Assembly (NCBI GenBank): GCA_029298735.1
Contig: JANSLP010000006.1
Span: forward strand, 248,001-312,000
Origin: Ophiostoma sp. CBS 140.51
Taxonomy: Eukaryota > Ascomycota > Sordariomycetes > Ophiostomatales > Ophiostomataceae
DNA: 64,000 bases
Reading direction: 5' to 3'
The translations under genes and the position numbers were made by a program. Under the pieces are notes generated by a model. That model was not told the DNA's origin. It saw nothing but the letters and a program-made list of their open reading frames with translations, and did not search any database. The stretch's first letter is position 1. Each line of letters starts with the position of its first letter. This document shows, in pieces, positions 57,227-64,000 of the stretch.

Positions 57227-59022
57227 TGTGGGTGGTCGCTTTGTGAGTGGTCTCGTATCACCCTCGCCTTCGCCCTCTCACTCTGTCTCTTTCGTTTGTC
57301 TCTATCTTCGACACTACTTGCCTCCTGCTGGGCAGGCTAAAGCACAAGAGCGTCGATCCCCTAACGCATATGAAGCAGTGGAAAATTTTGGCTTGGGCAC
57401 CCGGAGAATAGGGAACAAGATGGTGAAAGTGCAAGACAAGATCAAGGGTTGACGGCACTCGTTCTTGCGGCTCCGAGATAAGGCTCTGCGAGCAGATTCG
57501 CCCCGCCGTCTATGTGTGCAAGACACAGGGCTCAAACTCAAAACGGATGTGAAAACGCCACACGATATGCGGGAAAACACAAATCAACAAAGATGGGGGG
57601 CACGCTAAGAATCAACAAGGAGTGGTGGAAGCAGATCTCGTGATGCTGATAAGTGCAAATCACAGAGAGACTGGGGAAGGATTGGGGGACCAAAAAAGGA
57701 CGCCGAAACACGGAAGACGGAACAGAGGCGTGCAATGCTAGTATACGTGAATGTCGGTGTCTGGATGCGATTGATGGCATAAACTCAGAGGTGGTTGGCG
57801 GGGGTAGAGATCGAAAGACGACAGACTGATAAGAATGTCGTCAGTCAATGGACAGTGGCAGTCGATCGTCAAAGTCCACGCAACCGAGCAGCCGGGAAAA
57901 GGCAAATCAAATCGGCAGGTCAGGGGTTGGCCGATATAGTAGGTTGGTCGTTTCCGCAAGATGGGATGTTCTGGTCTGGGTAGGCGGATGTGTGAATGTT
58001 GTGTTAACTGAGAAGACGTCGGATGTTAAGCGTCGTTTTGCTCACGTGCTGTTGTCGTGTCCCAGGGGCTCGGCAGAGAGGTCGTTGATGAAACAATCCT
58101 GCGGCGGAGCCAACCGTGGAGCCAAAATGAAGTAAGAGAGGAGGAAAGGAGGGCAAAAATAAAGTGCTTTTCTAGAAGGCCGAGCTTTATGTCGTCGACG
58201 AAAAATAAAAGCCCTTTTCTCCGCAGATATCCCCGATAAAGGATGGCGATGAAGGATTGATGAGCGTGAAGGATGGGGAAAGGAAGACGAGGGAAAGGTG
58301 GGGATGTTTGAAAGGAAGCAAACAAACTTTGCCTTGACAATTGGATAGAGAAGGATTCCAATTCAAGATAAAAAAGAAGGCAAAGAGGTGCAAAGGCGGT
58401 TCTTTTGTGAGCTCGAGACAGCTGTCGAGCTATCTTGAAGTGGAGTGGAAGGACAACGAGGTGCTTTTTGTCGTCAGTTTCCGGCGTCGGCTCGCAGCTC
58501 TAGGAAGACACTATTCGGCTCCCAAGGGATAGGATTTGGCGTCACCGGGAGCGCCCTAGAAGCTGAGGTCAATGTTGGTGGTGGCGGCTTTTTTGGTAGG
58601 TGAGAAGAGAGGACCGTTATCTCGTCAAGGCAAGCTTCGTGTTGTGTTTTGAGTTTTGAAGCCGCGATGCGCTGTGTCGATCTGGCGTGCTTCAGGTCGT
58701 CGAGCCTTGATGCGCCGGGCCTTTGATAAGGCAGTATGAAGTAAAAGCGGTGCAAACTGAACAGATCTAGACTGCAATGACGTTGTATCTGCCAATGCGT
58801 TGTGGCCGTCGTGGCAGGTTTGGTGATAGGCTCAGCCTTCTTCTTGGTCGTAAGCTGAGCTGTCCGTTCCAGATGCTCAATAGAGCCTATTCCGTGTACA
58901 TCAGGGGTCCCCACTGGTTGCGCCTTCCCTCGTGGAGCACGAGGACAGTTGCACGCCAGCGCGCCTGGGGCCTAGCGCGACTGTGAGCTTGTCCTGCCTT
59001 CCCAGTGCCGGCCTGCCCTACC

Positions 59023-59043
59023 GACACTGTACGGACACTGTAC
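59023..59043. repeat. 11-base direct repeat GACACTGTAC
   Basis: GACACTGTAC at 59023-59032 and again at 59034-59043, one base apart, lies 410-430 bases upstream of CEM1. It could be a paired factor-binding site or a simple duplication. Confidence 0.5.
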
Positions 59044-59451
59044 CATCAGGGGACCTTTGCTTTCAGGTGGAAGGCAGGATGCGGGTGCAATAGGCGTGCT
59101 CGGCCTGCAATTGCCCCAATTACACCAAACGCTCGGTATTACTCGAGCTAACACGACAAAAGGTCGCGACCGTTCGGGTAAGAGGATCCCCCAGTCGTGC
59201 CTGCCAAACGACTGGGCAGCTTTTACAGCCTTTTGCCAAAACCGAAGATCAAAAGGAAAAAAAGAGAAAACAAGAACAAAAAAGAAACAGCCGATAACAG
59301 AACACGCAGCAGCAAGTGGAAACGAGTGGTTGTTGGGAGTTTCTATTTTATTTGTTCTCATCCCTGCATTTGTCCGGCGCCATTCCGTCTCAGTCTTCTT
59401 CTGGCCTCAGCCCACTGACCACTGACCTCCTTTCATAACCCCCAGCGCATC

Positions 59452-60856
59452 ATGCTGAGGCGAGTCGTGGTCACGGGCCTTGGAGCCGTGACACCGCTGG
59501 GCGTGGGAGCACGCTTTGCATGGCAGCGGCTGGTGGCAGGCGAGTCGGGCATTATCAGCGTGGCTGACCGCGCACCCATAGAGCAGTGGGAACGGCTTCC
59601 GAGCACGATGGCCGGTGCTGTCCCCGAGGGCAAGAGTAAGAGCAAGGGCCAGTGGAATCCAGACGACTGGGTCGACACGGCTGAGCAGCGCCGCATGTCG
59701 AGATTCACACAGTTTGCCATGGCAGCCGCCGACATGGCATTGACACAGGCAAAATGGCCCGGGCCGGAAGCGCAAGCGGCAGCCGCAAGGAAAGATGTGG
59801 CCGCCCGCACCGACTATGCACCCGACGACAGTCCCGAGGCACGCACGGGCGTCTGTATTGGCAGCGGCGTCGGCAACCTCGACACGATCTACGAGACGAG
59901 TCTCGATCTGCACCACAGCGGCTACAAACGTGTCTCGCCGCTATTCGTGCCGCGCATCCTCATCAACATGGCTGCCGGTCACGTCGCTATGCGGCACAAT
60001 TTCCAGGGTCCCAACCACTCGGTGTCGACGGCCTGCACAACTGGTGCCCATGCCATTGGCGACGCTGCACGATTCATTGCTCTGGGCGACGCCGATGTCA
60101 TGGTGGCTGGCGGTGCCGAGGCTTGCATCCACCCCCTGACGTTTGCTGGCTTTGGCCGGTCACGGTCGTTGGCGGACCCCTTCTCAGACGACCCGACCAA
60201 GTGCTCAAGACCATTTGACCGCGACCGGTCCGGGTTTGTCGTAGCCGAGGGTGCGGCTGTCTTGTTGTTGGAAGAGATGGAGCATGCGCTTGCTCGAGGT
60301 GCACCCATTCTGGCTGAGCTGCGGGGGTATGGCCTGAGCGGTGACGCCTTCCACATGACTGCACCACACCCGAATGGTGTCGGCGCACAACGGGCGATGC
60401 GAGCCGCGCTGAAAAACGCCGGCTTGCGGCCAAGAGACGTCGACTACATCAACGCACATGCCACCGGCACCGTTATTGGTGACCGTGCCGAGGCGGCGGC
60501 GATCTGCACACTCATGGCCGAGGATGGCATTACAGACGAGTCGGCCATTACTGTCAGCAGCACAAAGGGCGCCGTGGGCCATTTATTAGGCGCTGCAGGC
60601 GCCCTCGAGGCCCTGTTCACGGTCCTCTCCATTACAGATGTAAGAACATTCTTCCGACAATTCCCAAAAAATATGTGCCCTGCTAACCTTTTAGAACGTC
60701 GTCCCACCGACACTCAACCTCGCTAGCCCCGACGTCGGCCCCAAGTTCAACTTTGTCCGCGACGTGGGCCAGGAAAAGAAGGTCGATGTCGCCCTGACCA
60801 ACAGCTTTGGCTTTGGCGGCACAAACGCCAGCCTGGTCTTTTCCAAGTTCCAATGA
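59452..60856 (+). CDS. cem1: Mitochondrial 3-oxoacyl-[ACP] synthase (449 aa, two exons)
   Basis: Cem1 is the beta-ketoacyl-ACP synthase (condensing enzyme) of type II mitochondrial fatty-acid synthesis, which makes the octanoyl-ACP used for lipoic acid. Exons are 59452-60639 and 60695-60856; the 55-nt intron starts GTAAGA and has a GCTAACC branch site. The thiolase fold begins at once with RRVVVTGLGAVTPLG. The catalytic triad is visible as Cys195 in STACTTGAHA, His336 in NAHATGT and His377 in KGAVGHLLGAAGA, with Lys372. The C-terminus NSFGFGGTNASLVF is typical of the family. The single-domain length and the absence of ACP or ketoreductase parts exclude cytosolic FAS and PKS. No long presequence precedes the fold, so import would depend on a very short N-terminus. 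Confidence 0.92.
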
Positions 60857-61283
60857 GACTGCCTCACTTTGAGAAAAAGTCAATGTACATATTGAAACCA
60901 AAACTAGACTGTAAAAAGAGAACCAAAAACATTTCAAAAGGGATTTATAACGGAATGCGTGAAAGCGAGGTGATGATATGGTGATGTGGTCGATGACGAT
61001 GACCATCACGTGATCGTGATTGGAGCGTGGAGCGTGGGTCGGAGTCGGGTGGTCCCAAATTTTGGGTGCTCCATATTTTTTTTTGCGTTTTTTCGCGGGA
61101 CCGTTCCATTTCGTCAATTCCTAACGTCCGTGAATTTGAACTGACCTCATTTCAATTTCGCCCACGGACAATTCCACGGACGATTTCTCGACCCCGCGCC
61201 CGATTTCCTACCCGACCCGACCACGGTCTTCTCTCTCTCAATCTCCCCCTTCCGCCTCATTTTCTTCCTCCTCCACACACAAA
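60857..61283. promoter_or_regulatory. Intergenic region and CBP3 promoter
   Basis: CEM1 and CBP3 run in the same direction, 427 bases apart. A palindromic E-box TCACGTGA is at 61006-61013. The last 100 bases are CT-rich leader on the coding strand. Confidence 0.5.
61006..61013. promoter_or_regulatory. Palindromic E-box TCACGTGA
   Basis: This is an eight-base palindrome with the CACGTG core of bHLH (Cbf1-type) factors, 270 bases upstream of the CBP3 start. Cbf1 is known in yeast to act on respiratory genes. Its use here is inferred. Confidence 0.45.
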
Positions 61284-62340
61284 ATGGTCCGGCCAAACTG
61301 CCGGCCATACACGGGCGCCGGCGCCGCCATTGCGCGACGCGCTCGGCCGACAACACAGCAGACACGGGCTCTGCACCAGGCCGTGTGGGCACAGAAGGAG
61401 TCGCTAAACCAGCAAAACCAAGCACAGTCGACACAGACAAGACCATTACGGACGCCACGGCCAAAGACAGCCCGCGACTTCTCGACGACCCCCACCAACG
61501 CAAGCATTGCAGGACGGCTGGGCGAGATGGCCCGGTCGGCCATGAGCCGGACGGTCGAGCCATACGGCGCGTTTGGTGTGACACGGTCCATTTACCAAAA
61601 GTGCACAAAGCCGGCAGCATACGAGATTTCCGAAGAGACGCGGCGCCAGGACCAGGTGCCAACGACTGAAGACGGCGAAGAGCTTGGCGTTGGTGGTGGA
61701 ATATGGCATGATGGTAGGCCACCTATTCTTCTAGAAATCATTTGAATACAGTGCTGACATTTCAGAATTTAACCTCCTCCCTTCGTTCAGCACGTGGTCG
61801 CAGGTCACGATGCTGCACATGTACCTCGTCATCACCCGCCTCCGCTGCTTCGACAAGGAGGCCTACCAGCTCTGGCAGTCCATGCTGTCGGACCACTTCT
61901 TCCAGGAGGCTGAGGACAAGATGGACCGTCTACACCACATCACCTCGCGCGGCCTGCGCCAGCGCCACTTGCAGGACCTGTTTATGGCGTGGCGTGGCGT
62001 GATTGTCGCTTACGACGAGGGCCTTGTGCGCGGCGATGCTGTCCTGGCTGCCGCAGTCTGGCGCAACCTGTTCAAGGCCAGCCCGGACGTCGACCTGCGC
62101 CACCTGGCGGCCGTTGTCGCGTGGATGCGCCGCAGCATGGCGCAGCTGGACCGCATGCCGGACGAGTCGCTAATCCTGCACGCAGGTGCCGGCATCTTTT
62201 CCTGGGCGCCGCCGACGGCCGACGTGCCGATTGTCGACGAGCCGGCAACCAAGGAGCTGGGCCTTCTGATGCAGCAGGCGTCCAGCAAGGAGGGCTCGTC
62301 GACCGAGGCCGCAGACTCCAAGAAGGTTGCGTCTGCATAA
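61284..62340 (+). CDS. cbp3: Ubiquinol-cytochrome c chaperone CBP3 (334 aa, two exons)
   Basis: Cbp3 (UQCC1 in animals) is a mitochondrial factor that with Cbp6 binds the ribosome exit tunnel and newly made cytochrome b, starting assembly of the bc1 complex. Exons are 61284-61713 and 61766-62340; the 52-nt intron starts GTAGGC and ends TTTCAG. The first exon encodes a long Arg/Gln/Thr-rich presequence-like region and a start of the mature protein with YGAFGVTRSIYQKC. The chaperone domain occupies about residues 143-300, with FSTWSQVTMLHMYL, FFQEAEDKM and LQDLFMAWRGVIVAYDEGL as family blocks. The C-terminus is Ser/Glu/Lys-rich. An AATAAA follows at 62360-62365. Confidence 0.9.
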
Positions 62341-62359
62341 GGCGAGCGGACCAAGGATA

Positions 62360-62365
62360 AATAAA
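62360..62365 (+). terminator. AATAAA polyadenylation signal of CBP3
   Basis: AATAAA starts 20 bases after the CBP3 stop codon in an A/T-rich stretch. DFR1 converges from the right and ends at 62641, 300 bases away. Confidence 0.45.
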
Positions 62366-62640
62366 CAAAATTCATGTATATTATTTTTATTTTGAGAAAA
62401 ACTATATAGACAAAAGAGATGGCGAAAAGGAGGATTGGAAGGCTGCGGACAATACGGTTACGACGTTTATGTCTGGCAGACATGGGCGGCAGGGCATGAC
62501 TTTTATTGCATCAAGGCGTTTATGATTTTTTTTTCTTTACCTGGCACTTGGACCTTTTCTGTCTTTTCTCTTTCATTCATTGGCTTTATTTGGTTGGCAT
62601 AGAGCGACGGTGGGCATACCCTACTCGCAAAAGAGATAAT

Positions 62641-63376
62641 CTAATCTACCCTCTCCCACATTTGAAACTCATACTCTGTCCCATTCTCCGTCTGGTTACC
62701 TTCTGGGACTTCCTCGCCGATCCACGCCGCGTGCTCTTCGCGGCTCCGCTGCACCCATTTTGGTACATCAGTGGTTATCTCAGTCGTCGCTCCTGACCCC
62801 AGTGCCAGCGGGAAGAACGTGTCGCATGCAAAGTCCGACTGCACACGCGTCAACAGCACCCGCCGTGCCTCGGCCAGGCCTAGGGCCGCCGCATAAATCT
62901 GTGCACCGCCAATGACAAAGACGCGGTTGGGTGTGCTCGCGGCTGCTTCTGTCGCTTCTGCCGCCGCCGTCCGCGACCGCAGATACTCCAAGGCTGCCTC
63001 CAGCGATGACGCCTCGACAGGAGCAGCGCCAGGGCCGCCGACTGGATCTTTTGGCAGTCCAGGCGCAAACGACCGGCTAATGACCACATTGAGACGGCCG
63101 CGCAGAGGCCGGAACTTGGGCGGGATGCTGTCCCACGTCTTGCGGCCCATAATCACAGCGTTTCCCTAGATAGGTCAGCAACTGTCAATTTGAAAGAGAA
63201 TAGGGTAGACTTACCTCTCCCCGCTTGGTAACGCGCGCAAAATAGGCCATCTCCTTGCGAAGTCCTGTCCATGGAAGACCGCCATTGGCACCAATGCCCA
63301 TATCGCGGGCGGTGGCAGCGACCACGAGTGTCAGCTCGAGAGGAGCGATTGTCGGAGGCATTTTTTCTGTGGTCAT
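62641..63376 (-). CDS. dfr1: Dihydrofolate reductase (228 aa, two exons)
   Basis: DHFR reduces dihydrofolate to tetrahydrofolate with NADPH for thymidylate, purine and formyl-methionyl-tRNA synthesis. Exons are 63215-63376 and 62641-63165; the 49-nt intron starts GTAAGT and ends CTATCTAG, in phase 0. The N-terminal strand LTLVVAATARDMGIG is followed by the substrate-site block GLPWTGLRKEM with the catalytic acid Glu42. The second exon opens with GNAVIMGRKTWDSIP (NADPH-binding helix region) and contains VFVIGGAQIYAAAL. The C-terminus WERVD is normal for fungal DHFR. The start could be the ATG at 63376 or the one at 63361 five codons later; both have purine at -3. Two ACGCG cores lie upstream. 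Confidence 0.93.
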
Positions 63377-63723
63377 TTCAATGCAGCAGAGTAATCTTGT
63401 TGTGTCGTCAACAGTGCCGCCCTTGTCGTGGGGTTGAAATGTTGACTCCCCTCCCCTCAATAGCTATGCGCGTCGTCGTTCCTGGCGCGTTAAGTGGGTC
63501 CACTTTTATGTCCGTCGTACCTTCCACGAAAAACCCGTCATCCGATATTTTGGGCAGTCTCATAGCGTCTCGAAAAAAATTTAAAGCTTCACCAAAAATA
63601 GAGCTTCACATCAAGCTTTCACCACGGAAAGACAAGACAAGTGTCTTTGCTCCCACAAAAAATTATACGCCAATTGACCTGCTTGCGTCTGTCTGCCCAC
63701 TTTTACAGCCGCACCATAGCGCA
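63377..63723. promoter_or_regulatory. Divergent promoter region of DFR1 and the right-edge gene
   Basis: 347 bases separate the two starts. It includes two ACGCG cores read on the DFR1 strand (63469-63473 and 63486-63490), candidates for MBF-type cell-cycle regulation. Confidence 0.45.
63469..63490 (-). promoter_or_regulatory. Paired ACGCG (MBF/MCB-like) motifs upstream of DFR1
   Basis: CGCGT on the + strand (ACGCG on the DFR1 strand) occurs at 63469-63473 and 63486-63490, 93-114 bases upstream of the DFR1 ATG. MBF binds ACGCGT boxes of S-phase genes in yeasts. Both copies here match the five-base core, not the full palindrome. Confidence 0.4.
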
Positions 63724-64000
63724 ATGGCGTCCCTTTCCAGGGGCTTCGCGGGGCTCGCCTACCACGGCTTTGCGACCGGCCTGCTCAAAACACAACATGC
63801 AGCCATGATGCCAGGCTCTCTATCCGGCACGGGCAGCTCTCACATTCTGTCCGCTCTCCGGATACGGCTTTCTTCATCACCATCAACCACCCCGGCAACA
63901 ACACGCTTTTTCTCATCCTCTCGTCTAGTCTACGGCAAAGGTCCCGCCGGCAAGGTATCAAGGAACCTGCCATCACAATACCAATCAAACTACACATCAG
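63724..64000 (+). CDS. 5' end of a gene with a mitochondrial-presequence-like N-terminus (cut by the window edge)
   Basis: An open frame starts at the ATG at 63724 and runs off the right edge (92 codons visible). The first 75 residues are rich in Ser, Arg, Ala and Thr with few acids and contain RFFSSSRLVYGKG, the kind of segment found at processing sites of imported mitochondrial proteins. A possible donor AAG-GTATCA lies at about 63957, so the coding part beyond could be spliced. The function is not recognised. It is divergent from DFR1, with 347 bases between starts. Confidence 0.6.
   Translation, partial: MASLSRGFAGLAYHGFATGLLKTQHAAMMPGSLSGTGSSHILSALRIRLSSSPSTTPATTRFFSSSRLVYGKGPAGKVSRNLPSQYQSNYTS

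Larger units (their letters stand above)
57109..59451. other. Divergent intergenic region between OPT and CEM1
   Basis: This 2.3-kb interval lies between two divergent starts. It holds the OPT promoter (TATATA at 57221-57226) and the CEM1 promoter, with an 11-base direct repeat at 59023-59043. A minus frame at 58474-58914 (146 codons) lacks any domain. No RNA gene is seen. Confidence 0.4.

Noticed and set aside
58474..58914. 146-codon minus-strand frame between OPT and CEM1
   Set aside because: No domain or codon-bias support; composition as in other intergenic frames.

Overview
The window is nuclear DNA of a filamentous ascomycete (Pezizomycotina, most likely a Sordariomycete). The evidence is short GT-AG introns with CTAAC-type branch sites, two Zn(II)2Cys6 transcription factors, a CE5 esterase, a rhodopsin-like 7TM protein, a Ypp1-type 'filamentation protein' and a GC-rich third-position bias in the coding exons. 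Sixteen genes are supported, one of them cut by the right edge. Coding density is low: the largest gene-free stretches are about 10.2 kb (left end), 8.9 kb (25.0-33.9 kb), 3.9 kb (45.6-49.6 kb) and 3.4 kb (20.0-23.4 kb). I found no transposase, reverse transcriptase, tRNA, rRNA or CRISPR array.

Left part (1-25 kb). After a 10-kb gene-free region with strong purine/pyrimidine strand asymmetry there are five genes whose products act in transcription, outside the cell or at the surface. They are a Zn2Cys6 regulator (10211-12133, +), a CE5 acetylxylan-esterase/cutinase-like enzyme tail-to-tail with it (12252-13016, -), a GPI-anchored GH16-like glucanase (15174-16454, -), a secreted FAD-dependent oxidoreductase (18369-19978, -) and a rhodopsin-domain 7TM protein of the PTH11-like type (23418-24981, -). 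This block looks accessory. Joint regulation is a hypothesis, not something the sequence proves.

Middle part (25-49 kb). A gene desert with a TCTG microsatellite is followed by housekeeping genes: a small cupin protein, a WW-domain protein, RIX1 (60S ribosome assembly), YPP1 (adaptor of the plasma-membrane PI4-kinase Stt4) and PDX1 (the E3-binding protein of pyruvate dehydrogenase). RIX1 and YPP1 are divergent across a 939-bp promoter region.

Right part (49-64 kb). This holds a 1210-residue Zn2Cys6 regulator whose zinc cluster is split by an unusually long 520-nt intron, an OPT-family oligopeptide transporter with a long acidic N-terminus, and a run of mitochondrial or folate genes. That run is CEM1 (mitochondrial fatty-acid synthase ketoacyl synthase), CBP3 (cytochrome bc1 assembly), DFR1 (dihydrofolate reductase) and the start of a gene with a presequence-like N-terminus. 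CEM1 belongs to the pathway that supplies octanoate for lipoylation, and PDX1 in the same window carries a lipoyl domain.

All exon boundaries were placed by reading splice consensus and checking phase by eye. No similarity search was possible, so family names rest on recognised motifs.
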